This document shows positions 1 to 9,111 of a stretch of DNA of 64,000 nt, one piece after another. A program made the translations under genes and the position numbers. The notes under the pieces are model-generated. The model was not told the origin of the DNA, made no database searches, and worked only from the letters and a program-made list of their open reading frames with translations. The DNA comes from Bradyrhizobium sp. LTSP849 (GTDB lineage: Bacteria; Pseudomonadota; Alphaproteobacteria; Rhizobiales; Xanthobacteraceae): contig NZ_JYMR01000012.1 of assembly GCF_000938255.1 (NCBI RefSeq), positions 186,001 through 250,000 of the forward strand, written 5' to 3'. Position 1 is the first letter of the stretch. The number at the start of each line of letters is the position of its first letter.

Positions 1-99
1 CCACAGATGCGCGAGTGTGCCCATCAGGGTGGCCCGCTCCAGCGGTCCGCCGGCGGGCTCGGGCACGTCGGCGCCGTGAGGCGAATGAGGTTGGTCCAT
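1..99 (-). CDS. Probable ABC transporter, N-terminal fragment (runs off window)
   Basis: Only the first 33 codons are present, reading leftwards from an ATG at 97-99. The fragment begins MDQPHSPHGADVPEPAGG and reaches a TLAHLW segment. It has a Pro/Gly-rich soluble head, then what looks like the start of a membrane domain. From memory this resembles the N-terminus of ATM1/MsbA-type exporter proteins (permease fused to ATPase) of bradyrhizobia, but no diagnostic motif lies inside the window. It is divergent from the LOG-family gene, and the 200 bp between them would hold both promoters. The reading frame is reasonably sure; the function is a weak guess. Confidence 0.4.
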   Translation of the reverse strand, partial: MDQPHSPHGADVPEPAGGPLERATLMGTLAHLW

Positions 100-300
100 C
101 AAGAAGCCTGAGGGCCCGCCGGATGCGGGCCGCGTTGCGATTAACTGTTTTCGCTCGTCATATAGAAGCTTCCGGGGGCGAGCGCACCCCGCCAGATGGC
201 GAATATTCGATTGTTTGCCGCCATTTACCGGTAGATTTCCGGGTAGTCCGAATCACCGATTGGGCTTGACGCCCCTTCGCTGCAATGCATCATGGCACCA

Positions 301-906
301 ATGAGCACGATCAAAACCGTCTGTGTCTATTGCGGCTCCGGTCCCGGAACCAATCCCCACTTCACCGAAGGCGCCAAGGCGTTCGGCAAGGCGCTCGCCG
401 AGAACAACATTCGCCTGGTCTATGGCGGCGGCTCGCTCGGCCTGATGGGCTCGGTCGCGACCTCCGTGCTCGATCACGGCGGCACCGTCACCGGCATCAT
501 CCCCGAATTCCTCCGGAAGCGCGAGAATGCGCTGACCCGCGTGCAGGAGATGATCGTCACCCCCGATATGCACGAGCGCAAGCGGCTGATGTTCGAACGC
601 TCCGACGCCTTCGTGGCGCTGCCGGGCGGCGTTGGCACGCTGGAGGAACTGGTCGAGCAATTGACCTGGAAGCAGCTCGGTCGTCACGCCAAGCCGGTGC
701 TGCTCGCCAATATCGACAATTTCTGGGAGCCGCTGTTCTCGCTGCTGTCGCATATGCGCCAGACCGAGTTCATCCGCGCCGGCCTTTCGGTCGACATCCT
801 CAAGGCCGATCGCATCGAGGACATCCTGCCGAAGCTGAAGGCCGCCTCGGCACAGATCGCCGACGCGGAAAAGAACCTCGCGCCCGAAGTCGCGCGCAAG
901 CTCTGA
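301..906 (+). CDS. LOG family protein (TIGR00730-type nucleotide 5'-monophosphate phosphoribohydrolase)
   Basis: This 201-residue Rossmann-like protein carries the family signature PGGVGTLEEL (about residues 108-117), an upstream glycine-rich YGGGSLGLMG, and the MHERKR segment that supplies the catalytic arginine. LOG proteins cleave the ribose-base bond of nucleoside 5'-monophosphates; plant and actinobacterial members release free cytokinins, and in most bacteria the physiological role is unclear. Length and both motifs are complete. ATG codons exist at 292 and 301; 301 is preferred because the protein then begins MSTIKTVCVYCGS. The stop touches the end of the convergent VOC gene, so no terminator separates them. 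Confidence 0.9.
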   Translation: MSTIKTVCVYCGSGPGTNPHFTEGAKAFGKALAENNIRLVYGGGSLGLMGSVATSVLDHGGTVTGIIPEFLRKRENALTRVQEMIVTPDMHERKRLMFERSDAFVALPGGVGTLEELVEQLTWKQLGRHAKPVLLANIDNFWEPLFSLLSHMRQTEFIRAGLSVDILKADRIEDILPKLKAASAQIADAEKNLAPEVARKL

Positions 907-1284
907 CTACTCGCTCGGAAACGTCACCGCTTCGATCCGGTTGCCGTCGGGATCGACGATGAAGGCCGCGTAGTAGCGCACGCGGTCGTGCGGGCGGATG
1001 CCAGGCGCACCGTCGGAGGCACCGCCACTCGCAAGCGCTGCCGCATGAAACGCATCAACCTCAGCCGTCGTCTTCGCCCGCAGGCAGATGTGCACGCCGC
1101 TCTCCGGGGCTACGGGCGGCATGGCCTCGCGCAGATTGATCCAGAATTCCGGATAGGACTTGCCGAAACCGATCGTGCGCGGCCGTGTTATGAGGCGTGT
1201 GAGGCCGAGGGTGGCAAGGGTTGCTTCGTAGAATGCGGCGGAGCGATCGAGGTTGCTGACCCCGACGGAGATGTGGTCGATCAT
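907..1284 (-). CDS. VOC family (glyoxalase/bleomycin-resistance fold) protein
   Basis: The 125 residues contain the two beta-alpha-beta-beta-beta modules of the vicinal oxygen chelate fold. It starts MIDHISVGVSNLDRS with a typical N-terminal His ligand, has HICLRA in the middle, and ends in FIVDPDGNRIEAVTF with the usual terminal Glu ligand. Members bind a divalent metal and act as lyases, dioxygenases or drug-binding proteins; the substrate cannot be read from the sequence. It lies downstream of cimA on the same strand but is separated by a palindromic repeat, so it is probably a separate transcription unit. It is convergent with, and directly abuts, the LOG gene. Confidence 0.88.
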   Translation of the reverse strand: MIDHISVGVSNLDRSAAFYEATLATLGLTRLITRPRTIGFGKSYPEFWINLREAMPPVAPESGVHICLRAKTTAEVDAFHAAALASGGASDGAPGIRPHDRVRYYAAFIVDPDGNRIEAVTFPSE

Positions 1285-1307
1285 GCCCTGCCTTCCCTCA
1301 CCCCAAC

Positions 1308-1409
1308 TGTCATCGCCCGGCTAAACCGGGCGATCCAGTATTCCGAGAGGTCCGAGACCTACTGAGAGGCCGCGGCGTACTGGATACCCCGCCTTCGCGG
1401 GGTATGACA
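1308..1409. repeat. Interspersed two-hairpin palindromic repeat, copy 1
   Basis: Two stem-loops lie back to back in the cimA-VOC gap. The left stem is ATCGCCCGG pairing with CCGGGCGAT; the right is ATACCCCGC-CTTC-GCGGGGTAT, perfect over nine pairs, with GTACTGG just before it and ATGACAG after it. A second copy lies at 6858-6960. The architecture resembles the short palindromic intergenic elements scattered through Bradyrhizobium genomes (recalled, not searched). It could act as a transcript-end structure for cimA or as a mobile repeat; there is no T-run. Confidence 0.75.
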
Positions 1410-1422
1410 GTCGTCGTGGATC

Positions 1423-3021
1423 CTACGCCGGCGCGCCCGACTTCACGAGCTTGTAGATTACCGAATCCATCAGCGCCTGGAACGAGGCGTCGATGATGTT
1501 GGGGGACACGCCGACCGTGGTCCAGACATCGCCGTTCTCGTCCTCACTCTCGATCAGCACGCGCGTGACCGCGCCGGTGCCGCCGTTGAGGATACGGACG
1601 CGGTAGTCGATCAGCTTCAGGCCCTCGATGTATTTCTGATACTTGCCGAGGTCCTTGCGCAAGGCGACGTCGAGCGCGTTGACGGGGCCGTTGCCTTCGG
1701 CCGCCGAGATCAGGTGCTCGCCGGCGACGTCGACCTTCACCACGGCCAGTGCCACGGTGACGCGTTCGCCGAGCGCGTTGTAGCGCTGCTCGACATTGAC
1801 GTCGAACTGTTCGACCTCGAAATAATGCGGCACCTTGCCGAGCGTGCGGCGCGCCAGCAGATCAAATGACGCGTTCGCCGATTCATACGCATAGCCCGCC
1901 GCCTCGCGCTCCTTTAGCTCCTCGACCAGCCGCGTCAGCTTCGGATCGCTCTTTTCATAAGCGATGCCGGCGCGATCGAGCTCGGCGATGACGTTGGAGC
2001 GGCCGGCCTGGTCGGACACCAGCACCTTGCGGTGATTGCCGACCAACTCCGGCAACACGTGCTCATAGGTGTGCGGATCTTTCATCACGGCGGAGGCGTG
2101 AATGCCGGTCTTGGTGACGAAGGCGCTCTCGCCGACATAGGCGGCGTGCCGGTTCGGCACGCGGTTGAGCATGTCGTCGAGGGTGCGCGAGACTTTGACA
2201 AGGGTCGCGAGATTCTCCGGCGTAACGCTGATTTCGAAGGCGTCGGCAAATTCCTGCTTCAGTTTCAGGGTCGGGATCAGCGAGCAGAGATTGGCGTTGC
2301 CGCAACGCTCGCCAAGGCCATTCAGCGTGCCCTGGACCTGCCGTGCGCCGGCGCGCACCGCGGCCAGTGAATTGGCTACCGCCTGCTCGGTGTCGTTATG
2401 GGCGTGGATGCCGAGATGATCGCCGGGGATGTGCTTTGTCACCTCGGTGACGATGGCCTCGATCTCGTTCGGCATGGTGCCGCCGTTGGTGTCACACAGC
2501 ACCACCCAGCGCGCGCCAGCCTCATAGGCAGCCTTGGCGCAGGCGAGTGCGAAGCTGGCGTCTTCCTTGTAGCCGTCGAAGAAGTGCTCGCAGTCGAGCA
2601 TGACTTCGCGGCCAGCGGCTTTCGCAGCCGCAACGCTGTCACGGATCGAGGCGAGATTTTCCTCCTTCGTCGTCTCCAGCGCCACGCGGACCTGGTAGGC
2701 CGAGGACTTTGCCACGAAGCAGATCGCGTCGGCTTTTGCCTCGAGAAGACCGGCAACGCCGGGATCGTTGGAGACCGAGCGCCCGGCCCGCCGCGTCATG
2801 CCGAAGGCAGTGAAGCGCGCATGGGTGAACTTCGGCTTGGTGCCGAAGAACTCGGTGTCGGTCGGATTGGCGCCGGGATAGCCGCCCTCGACATAGTCGA
2901 TGCCGAGCTCATCAAGCATCGCGGCAATGATTTGCTTGTCGGTCAGCGTGAAATCGACGCCATTGGTCTGCGCGCCGTCGCGCAGCGTGGTGTCGAAGAG
3001 ATAAAGACGCTCCTTGCTCAT
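1423..3021 (-). CDS. cimA: Citramalate synthase
   Basis: A 532-residue enzyme of the alpha-isopropylmalate/homocitrate synthase family that condenses pyruvate with acetyl-CoA to (R)-citramalate, a threonine-independent entry to isoleucine. The N-terminal TIM barrel opens with LYLFDTTLRDGAQ, where FDTTLRDG binds the metal and acid, and contains HAHNDTEQAVANS with the metal-binding histidines. The long C-terminal part has the LeuA-type dimer/regulatory domain expected for feedback by isoleucine. Start: the ATG at 3021 overlaps the upstream GNAT stop as ATGA, indicating translational coupling; a longer reading to 3084 would run deep into that gene. It is the last gene of the cysS-GNAT-cimA operon. 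Confidence 0.93.
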   Translation of the reverse strand: MSKERLYLFDTTLRDGAQTNGVDFTLTDKQIIAAMLDELGIDYVEGGYPGANPTDTEFFGTKPKFTHARFTAFGMTRRAGRSVSNDPGVAGLLEAKADAICFVAKSSAYQVRVALETTKEENLASIRDSVAAAKAAGREVMLDCEHFFDGYKEDASFALACAKAAYEAGARWVVLCDTNGGTMPNEIEAIVTEVTKHIPGDHLGIHAHNDTEQAVANSLAAVRAGARQVQGTLNGLGERCGNANLCSLIPTLKLKQEFADAFEISVTPENLATLVKVSRTLDDMLNRVPNRHAAYVGESAFVTKTGIHASAVMKDPHTYEHVLPELVGNHRKVLVSDQAGRSNVIAELDRAGIAYEKSDPKLTRLVEELKEREAAGYAYESANASFDLLARRTLGKVPHYFEVEQFDVNVEQRYNALGERVTVALAVVKVDVAGEHLISAAEGNGPVNALDVALRKDLGKYQKYIEGLKLIDYRVRILNGGTGAVTRVLIESEDENGDVWTTVGVSPNIIDASFQALMDSVIYKLVKSGAPA

Positions 3022-3527
3022 TGCAGCGCTCCCGACGCGGGATTGGTTCCGAGCGTCTTCTGCATGGTGGTGTTGGCGAGCCACTCATCGTTGATGGTGA
3101 TGCTGTTGCGCTGCATGGCGACATAGCCGCGCTTGGCGAAAAAGCCCTGCGCATTATCGCTGGCGTCAACCGTCAGCTTTTCGGCACCACGGCCGCCGGC
3201 GAGCCTTTCCAGCGCATCGATCAGCATGGTCGCAATGCCCTGCCCGGCCACAGCCGGGTGCACATAGAGCATGCGGATGTGGTCGGTGCCGCGCAGCGAC
3301 GCAAAGCCCACGGGCGAGCCTTCCAGCGTCGCGATCAACGTCAGGTCGGCCGCGAGCCGCTTGCCGAACTCCTCGTCTTCCGCCACCGCCATCCAGGCCT
3401 GCTGCTGCGACGGGCCGTAATCCTCGCCCGTCAGCTCCTCGATCGCAGCGGTAAAGATCGCGGCAAGCAAGGGCACGTCGGCCGGCAGAAACGGCCGCAG
3501 TGCAGGTTTTGGGAGCGCCTGCGCCAT
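3018..3527 (-). CDS. GNAT family N-acetyltransferase
   Basis: The 169-residue single-domain GNAT enzyme has the acetyl-CoA binding motif A, MLYVHPAVAGQGIATMLID, including the (Q/R)xxGxG/A signature, followed by the beta5-helix-beta6 segment ending in FFAKRGYVAMQ. Family members transfer an acetyl group from acetyl-CoA to an amine; the acceptor is unknown here. Start: the ATG at 3527 overlaps the cysS stop as TGATG, preferable to the GTG one codon earlier. Its stop overlaps the cimA start, so cysS, this gene and cimA form a tightly coupled operon. The link between tRNA charging and branched-chain synthesis is probably housekeeping co-expression. Confidence 0.88.
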   Translation of the reverse strand: MAQALPKPALRPFLPADVPLLAAIFTAAIEELTGEDYGPSQQQAWMAVAEDEEFGKRLAADLTLIATLEGSPVGFASLRGTDHIRMLYVHPAVAGQGIATMLIDALERLAGGRGAEKLTVDASDNAQGFFAKRGYVAMQRNSITINDEWLANTTMQKTLGTNPASGALQ

Positions 3528-4921
3528 CACGCGAGCTCCCAGGTCGTCACCGGCTTGCCATCGGCATCCTTGCCGTCCTTCAGCACGACGCCCTTGGCGA
3601 CGAGATCGTCACGGATGCGATCGGACTCCTTGAAGTCTTTTCGCGCCCGCGCAGCCGCGCGTTCCGCGATCAGGCGGTCAATCTCGCCTGCGTCCACGCC
3701 GCTCGCCTGCTGCTTGCGAGCTTCCCACTGCGAAGCGCTTTCGGAGAGGAAGCCGAGCAGCCGCAGCGAACCCGCCAAGGCGTTGACATCGCTGTTGCGC
3801 AGACCGTGCAGCGCCGCGATCGCCAGCGACGTGTTGAGGTCGTCGAGCAGCGGCTCGACCACGGACGCGGCCGGTTTGGTGGGCGCGACGTCGGCTGCGA
3901 CACGATACCAATCGTCGAGCGTCTTCGAACTCTCCTCCAGCGACTTCATGGTCCAGTCGATCGGCGAGCGGTAGTGCGTCTTCAGCATGTTCAGGCGCAG
4001 CACCTCGCCCGGCCAGTCCGCGAGCAATTCATGGATGGTCACGAAGTTGCCGAGCGACTTCGACATCTTCTCGCTCTCGACCTGGAGGAAGCCATTGTGC
4101 ATCCAGTAGTTCGCCATGCGCTCTTGATGGAAGGCGCAGCAGGTCTGTGCGACTTCGTTCTCGTGATGCGGAAACACGAGATCGATGCCGCCACCATGGA
4201 TGTCGAAATGCTCGCCGAGATGCTTCCAGGCCATCGCCGAGCACTCGATGTGCCAGCCCGGGCGTCCTGGCGCGGCGATGCCGGCCGGCGACGGCCATGA
4301 AGGTTCGCCAGGCTTGGACGGTTTCCACAGCACGAAATCGGTGGCATCGCGCTTGTAGGGCGCGACATCGACGCGGGCGCCGGCGATCATCTCATCCAGC
4401 GAGCGATTGGACAGCGCGCCATATTGCGGCAGCGAGGAGTTGGCCGCGTTCATCGCCTGTGGCGAGAACAGCACGTGGTCTTCGGCGACATAGGCAAAGT
4501 GGCCTTTGACGAGCCTTTCGATGATCTCCCGCATCTCGGCGATGTGCTCGGTGGCGCGCGGCTCGACGCTCGGCCGCAGTGCGCCAAGCGCATCGACGTC
4601 GGCGTGAAATTGCTTGCCGGTCTGCTCGGTGACCTTGCGGATCGCCTCGTTCAGCGGCAGGCCGGGAAAATCCCGCGCGGCGCGATCGTTGATCTTGTCG
4701 TCGACGTCGGTGATGTTGCGGACATATTTGACGTGCGCTTCGCCATAGAGATGGCGCAGCAGCCGAAACAGCACGTCGAACACGATCACCGGGCGCGCAT
4801 TGCCGATATGGGCGAAGTCATAGACGGTCGGTCCGCAGACATACATGCGGACATTATTCGCATCGAGCGGCACGAAGGTGCGCTTGTCCCGGCTCAGCGT
4901 ATCGTAAAGACGCAATTCCAT
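3527..4921 (-). CDS. cysS: Cysteine--tRNA ligase
   Basis: Class I cysteinyl-tRNA synthetase charges tRNA-Cys using ATP. Counting from the longer start at 4933, the ATP-binding HIGN lies at 42-45 and KMSKS at 289-293. The zinc site is C33 (CGPTVYDF), C231 (HIECSAMA), H256 and E260 (FPHHENE). The C-terminal DALR-like anticodon region ends in the expected WELA. The 464-residue form starting [13 protein letters not shown] at 4921 is preferred; an in-frame ATG four codons earlier (4933) is possible. It is the first gene of a minus-strand operon with GNAT and cimA. Confidence 0.96.
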   Translation of the reverse strand: MELRLYDTLSRDKRTFVPLDANNVRMYVCGPTVYDFAHIGNARPVIVFDVLFRLLRHLYGEAHVKYVRNITDVDDKINDRAARDFPGLPLNEAIRKVTEQTGKQFHADVDALGALRPSVEPRATEHIAEMREIIERLVKGHFAYVAEDHVLFSPQAMNAANSSLPQYGALSNRSLDEMIAGARVDVAPYKRDATDFVLWKPSKPGEPSWPSPAGIAAPGRPGWHIECSAMAWKHLGEHFDIHGGGIDLVFPHHENEVAQTCCAFHQERMANYWMHNGFLQVESEKMSKSLGNFVTIHELLADWPGEVLRLNMLKTHYRSPIDWTMKSLEESSKTLDDWYRVAADVAPTKPAASVVEPLLDDLNTSLAIAALHGLRNSDVNALAGSLRLLGFLSESASQWEARKQQASGVDAGEIDRLIAERAAARARKDFKESDRIRDDLVAKGVVLKDGKDADGKPVTTWELA

Positions 4922-5212
4922 ATGGATACCCATCGGCTGTTGGCCGGGCGTCCAGTGCTCTCAATGTTTTTTGAGAAAAGACGGCTCCAGCCAGCGAATC
5001 GCTAGCTCGTAATCTCGCGGCAAATGCCACAAATGGCGAGGAGACCGTTCATGCGCGACATATGGGCCACGAAGGGCCTTGGCGTCAAGAGAGCCGCGAA
5101 AATGCCGCTTTATCTCCACAAAGGGCCCAGCTCGTTATCATTGGTTCATGATCCTTAACCATTTGGGCTCATTCTGGAACTGGCGGTTCCTCATTTGCCA
5201 CCCGGTGTTTTT

Positions 5213-5518
5213 ATGCGATTCTTTCTCGCCCTTATTTCCTGCGCGTCCATCATTGCGGCATCCAGCGCGTCCGCCGAGACCCGCGTCTTCATCATCGCCA
5301 ACCAGGCCGACGGCTACGGCGTCGACCAGTGCCTGGCCAAGGGCGAGACATGCGGCGCGCAGGTCGCGCGCACCTACTGCCAGTCGCGGGATTTTGCGCA
5401 GGCCTCGGCTTTCCGCCGGGTCGATCCCGACGAAATTACCGGCTCTGTCCCCAAATCCGGCGCAAACTGCTCCCATGGCCATTGCGACGAATATGTCGCA
5501 ATCACCTGCCAGCGCTGA
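5213..5518 (+). CDS. Small secreted cysteine-containing protein of unknown function
   Basis: This 101-residue protein begins MRFFLALISCASIIAASSASA, a clear Sec signal peptide with an AxA cleavage site before ETRVF. The mature part is about 80 residues with six cysteines (CLAKGETC, YCQSRDF, GANCSHGHC, ITCQR), an even number compatible with periplasmic disulfides. I do not recognise the family beyond recalling similar proteins in rhizobia. The start at 5213 places the signal peptide at the N-terminus; there is no good Shine-Dalgarno, so the start is less certain than the frame. Confidence 0.72.
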   Translation: MRFFLALISCASIIAASSASAETRVFIIANQADGYGVDQCLAKGETCGAQVARTYCQSRDFAQASAFRRVDPDEITGSVPKSGANCSHGHCDEYVAITCQR

Positions 5519-5648
5519 ATTCGCTCGGAACTGGCGGACCTTAGGACCAATCTTCGGCCCCTGAAACGACGTGACGCTGCCGCAGGAAGCGGCTATTGGA
5601 GGGCGCGCTTCGGCCCCTCAAGTCACATTGGGCCGCGACCTCGCTAGA

Positions 5649-6845
5649 ATGGCGGATATGCCTGAATTTTTGTCTCTGTCCCGACACCGCTCCCTCCTTG
5701 CCGCCAGCACATTCTTGGCCGTGCTCCTGAGCACCGTCGTGCTCGCGAGCGATGCTCTCGCGCAGGCCGGCCCGCCGCCGGCTCCGCCCGCACAAGGCGG
5801 CCTCGGGCCAAATCCGATGTGCTCGCGTTTGGAAGGACAGCTCGCCGCGCTCAACGGTGGGGCGAGCGGCGACCCCGCCCGCGACGACCAGATCCGCCGC
5901 TACCAGGAGTCCCAGACGCGCCAGCAGGCCGAGCTCGACCGCGTCACCATGCAGGCCAAGCGCATGGGCTGCGATTCCTCCGGCTTCTTCTCACTGTTCA
6001 ACGGCCAGTCGGCGCAATGCGGCCCGGTCAACACCCAGATCCAGCAGATGCGCGCCAATCTGGACCAGATCACCGGCAATCTCGAGCGCTTGCGCGGCGG
6101 CGGTCCCGGCGGCTCCAGCCCCGAGCGCGACAGCCAGCGCCGCTCCGTGCTGATTGCGCTCGCGCAAAACAATTGCGGCCCGCAATACGCCAATGCCGCG
6201 CAGTCGCAGGGCGGCAACTTCCTGAGCAATCTGTTCGGCGGCAACAACGCCAACAACCCGCCGGGCGCGCCGCCGTCCGATCTCGGCCCGCAATCCGGCA
6301 CCTTCCGCACGGTGTGTGTGCGCACCTGCGATGGTGCCTATTTCCCGATCTCGTTCGCAACCGTGCCGGCACGCTTCCCCGACGACGAGAAGACCTGCAA
6401 GGCACTGTGCCCGGCAGCCGAAGCCGTGCTCTACGCCCATCGCAATCCCGGCGAAGACATGAGCTCCGCGGTCTCGATCAGCGGCCAGCCCTACACGGCG
6501 CTGCCGACCGCATTCAAATTCCGCAGCGAGTTCAACCCGTCCTGCTCCTGCAAGGCCGCTGGCCAGAGCTGGGCCGATGCGCTGAAATCCGCCGACGACA
6601 AGGCCGCCGTCGAGCAGCAGGGTGACATCATCGTCACCGAGGAGAGCGCCAAGAAGATGCAGCAGCGGCAGCTCACCAAGGGCACGCCCGCGACCACTGC
6701 CAAGAAGGGCGCGACGCCTGCGCCGGCGACGGCCACTGCACCGGCCGCGACGCCGCCCGCGGACGCCAGCGCCGCAACGACGTCTTCCGAGAACAAGCCG
6801 ATCCGTTCGGTCGGGCCGAGCTTCCTGCCGCAGCAGCAGAAGTAA
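5649..6845 (+). CDS. DUF2865 domain-containing secreted protein
   Basis: This 398-residue exported protein has a hydrophobic signal segment LLAASTFLAVLLSTVVLA followed by SDALAQ, then a Gln-rich, probably coiled-coil region (about residues 50-170). Next comes the DUF2865 core: FRTVCVRTCDGAYFPISF, a CKALCP pair, and SEFNPSCSCKAAG near residue 310, with paired cysteines likely forming disulfides. The C-terminal tail is Ala/Pro/Thr-rich low-complexity sequence. DUF2865 proteins are common in Bradyrhizobiaceae and uncharacterised. In-frame ATGs at 5571, 5649 and 5658 are possible; 5649 keeps a normal distance to the signal peptide. Confidence 0.82.
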   Translation: MADMPEFLSLSRHRSLLAASTFLAVLLSTVVLASDALAQAGPPPAPPAQGGLGPNPMCSRLEGQLAALNGGASGDPARDDQIRRYQESQTRQQAELDRVTMQAKRMGCDSSGFFSLFNGQSAQCGPVNTQIQQMRANLDQITGNLERLRGGGPGGSSPERDSQRRSVLIALAQNNCGPQYANAAQSQGGNFLSNLFGGNNANNPPGAPPSDLGPQSGTFRTVCVRTCDGAYFPISFATVPARFPDDEKTCKALCPAAEAVLYAHRNPGEDMSSAVSISGQPYTALPTAFKFRSEFNPSCSCKAAGQSWADALKSADDKAAVEQQGDIIVTEESAKKMQQRQLTKGTPATTAKKGATPAPATATAPAATPPADASAATTSSENKPIRSVGPSFLPQQQK

Positions 6846-6857
6846 GGCGCCGCTCTC

Positions 6858-6960
6858 TGTCATGCCTCGCGAAGGCGGGGCATCCGCCGCGGCAGCAGTT
6901 GGTTTTCACGATTTCCGCCACGGAGTACTGGATCATCCGCCTTCGCGGATGATGACAGCG
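6858..6960. repeat. Interspersed two-hairpin palindromic repeat, copy 2
   Basis: Second copy of the element at 1308-1409. The left stem is ATGCCTCGC-GAAG-GCGGGGCAT (one G-T pair). The right stem is TCATCCGC-CTTC-GCGGATGA, again preceded by GTACTGGA and followed by TGACAG. The right stems of the two copies differ by compensatory pairs around the same CTTC loop. The element sits between the convergent DUF2865 and nadE genes, where a bidirectional transcript end would be useful. Confidence 0.75.
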
Positions 6961-6971
6961 GAATGGGCGGC

Positions 6972-8729
6972 CTACCCCTCGAACGCGTCGATCGAGGCGC
7001 GGTTGCCGCGCGAGACTAGCGTCTCGTCCGGGGCGGGCAACGGCTCGCCATTGTCGCGAAAGCGGTTGGTGATGGGATAGCGGCGGTCGCGGCCAAAATT
7101 CCTGCGCGTGACCTTTACTCCGGGCGCGGCCTGGCGCCGCTTGTACTCGGCGACGTTGAGCAGATGCTCGATGCGGGTGACCGTCTCGCGATCGAAGCCG
7201 GCGGCGATGATCTGATCGAGCGGCTCTTCGCGTTCGACCAGCCGCTCGAGGATGGCATCGAGCACGTCATAGGGCGGCAGCGAATCCTGATCGGTCTGGT
7301 TCTCACGCAATTCCGCCGTCGGCGGACGCGTGATGATATCGGGCGGAATCACCTCACCCACAGGCCCCAGCGCGCCATCGGGCTTCCAGACATTGCGCAG
7401 CGCTGCCAGCCGAAACGCCTGCGTCTTGTAGATGTCCTTGATCGGATTGAAGCCGCCGTTCATGTCGCCATAGAGCGTGGCGTAGCCGACCGACATTTCC
7501 GACTTGTTGCCGGTGGTCACCACCATCAGGCCAGTCTTGTTGGAGATCGCCATCAACAGCGTGCCGCGGGTACGCGCCTGGAGGTTTTCCTCGGTGATGT
7601 CAGGCGGCAGATTCTTGAAGATGCCTCCGAGGATGGTCTCGAACCCGTTCACGGCTTCCGCGATCGGCAGCACCTCGTAGCGGATCCCCAAATGCCCGGC
7701 GAGCTCGCCGGCGTCCGCAATCGAGCTCGCCGCAGTGTAACGATAAGGCAGCATCACACCGTGGACCTGATCGGCGCCGAGCGCATCGACGGCGATCGCC
7801 GCACACAGCGCGGAATCGATGCCACCGGAGATGCCGAGCAGCACGCCGGGAAAGCCGTTCTTGGTGACGTAGTCGCGCAGGCCGAGCACGCAGGCGGCGT
7901 AATCGGCGTGGTCGCCTTCGGGCTGCTTGGCGATCGGTCCCGTACAACGCCAGTCGTCCCCTGTCCTGGTGAAACGAAGCGTCGTGATGCTCTCCTCGAA
8001 CGCCGGCAGCTGGGCGGCCAGCGAGAGATCGCCGTTGAGCGCGAACGAGGCGCCGTCGAACACGAGCTCATCCTGGCCGCAGACCTGGTTGAGGTAGACG
8101 AGCGGCAGGCCGCTCTCGGTCACCCGCGCCACCGTCACCGACAGGCGCACATCGTTCTTGTCGCGGGCATAGGGCGAACCGTTCGGGACCAGAATGATCT
8201 CGGCGCCGGTCTCGGCCAGCGTCTCGACCACGTTCTCATAGTCCTCGGACTCCTCCAGCCAGATGTCCTCGCAGATGGGAACACCGATCCGCACGCCACG
8301 CACGGTGACAGGGCCTGAAGCGGGTCCGCGCGAAAACAGCCGCTTCTCATCGAACACGCCGTAATTCGGCAGGTTGCATTTGAAGCGCAAGCCAGCGATG
8401 CGGCCGCCATCGAGCAGCGCGCAGGCATTATAGAGCTTGCCGTCCTCGACCCAGGGCGTGCCGACCAGCATGGCCGGGCCACCATCGGCAGTCTCGCGGG
8501 CGAGGCCGTCGATCGCCGCGCGACAAGCCGCCTGGAAGGCCGGCTTCTGCACAAGGTCTTCCGGCGGATAGCCGGCGATGAACAATTCCGGAAACAGCAC
8601 GAGATCGGCGCGATCGGAGGCGGCCCGCGCGCGCGCCGCGCGCGCCTTCGCAGCGTTGCCCTCGATGTCGCCCATGGTCGGATTGAGCTGGGCGAGCGTG
8701 ACCGCGAATGCGTTGAGACGTTCGGTCAT
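6972..8729 (-). CDS. nadE: Glutamine-dependent NAD+ synthase
   Basis: The 585-residue two-domain enzyme performs the last step of NAD synthesis, amidation of deamido-NAD with glutamine-derived ammonia. The N-terminal nitrilase-type glutaminase domain shows the Glu-Lys-Cys triad: E48 in LFPELFIAGYP, K117 in FKCNLPNYG, C153 in GVPICEDIW. The C-terminal synthetase domain has the PP-loop LLGISGGIDSALCA, plus TTGNKSEMSVGYATLYGD. Length is normal for this bacterial type. It starts 24 bp after dgkA on the same strand, so DAHP synthase-dgkA-nadE probably form one operon. Confidence 0.96.
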   Translation of the reverse strand: MTERLNAFAVTLAQLNPTMGDIEGNAAKARAARARAASDRADLVLFPELFIAGYPPEDLVQKPAFQAACRAAIDGLARETADGGPAMLVGTPWVEDGKLYNACALLDGGRIAGLRFKCNLPNYGVFDEKRLFSRGPASGPVTVRGVRIGVPICEDIWLEESEDYENVVETLAETGAEIILVPNGSPYARDKNDVRLSVTVARVTESGLPLVYLNQVCGQDELVFDGASFALNGDLSLAAQLPAFEESITTLRFTRTGDDWRCTGPIAKQPEGDHADYAACVLGLRDYVTKNGFPGVLLGISGGIDSALCAAIAVDALGADQVHGVMLPYRYTAASSIADAGELAGHLGIRYEVLPIAEAVNGFETILGGIFKNLPPDITEENLQARTRGTLLMAISNKTGLMVVTTGNKSEMSVGYATLYGDMNGGFNPIKDIYKTQAFRLAALRNVWKPDGALGPVGEVIPPDIITRPPTAELRENQTDQDSLPPYDVLDAILERLVEREEPLDQIIAAGFDRETVTRIEHLLNVAEYKRRQAAPGVKVTRRNFGRDRRYPITNRFRDNGEPLPAPDETLVSRGNRASIDAFEG

Positions 8730-8753
8730 GGCCGGCCTGGTCCGATTCTATGG

Positions 8754-9107
8754 CTAAACGAAACCCAACCGCTCGACAATGGCAAGAATCCAGAATGCCC
8801 CGGCCATCAAGAGCGCGACACCAACCGCGGCCGACCCCATATCCTTGACCCGCCCGATCTGCTTGTCGTGATCCAGGGTCAGGCGGTCGGCGAGCTTTTC
8901 GATCGCGGTGTTGAGCAGTTCGACCACCAACACGAAGGCGACCGCGCAAACCAGCTCAACTGCGCGCGTGGCAGTCGAGCCGACGAACCAGGCAAGCGGC
9001 AGCGACAAAACGAGCGCGAAAATCTCTTCGCGGACGGCCTGCTCCGAACGGAACGCAAAAGCCAGGCCGTTGCGGGAGTTGATCGTGGCCTTCCAGATCC
9101 GCAGCAA
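8754..9107 (-). CDS. dgkA: Diacylglycerol kinase (DgkA type), TTG start
   Basis: This small integral-membrane kinase recycles diacylglycerol to phosphatidic acid. The 117 residues match the family's usual 118-122. The core signature VELLNTAIEKLADRL is present, with the catalytic Glu and Asn, followed by DMGSAAVGVALL, and three membrane helices can be read. The only start giving a normal N-terminus (LLRIWKATINSRNGL) is the TTG at 9107, four bases after the DAHP synthase stop, preceded by a GGGG stretch. Upstream ATG-type starts would overlap that gene by 170 bp with an implausible Ser/Arg-rich extension. Confidence 0.88.
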   Translation of the reverse strand: MLRIWKATINSRNGLAFAFRSEQAVREEIFALVLSLPLAWFVGSTATRAVELVCAVAFVLVVELLNTAIEKLADRLTLDHDKQIGRVKDMGSAAVGVALLMAGAFWILAIVERLGFV

Positions 9108-9111
9108 GGTC

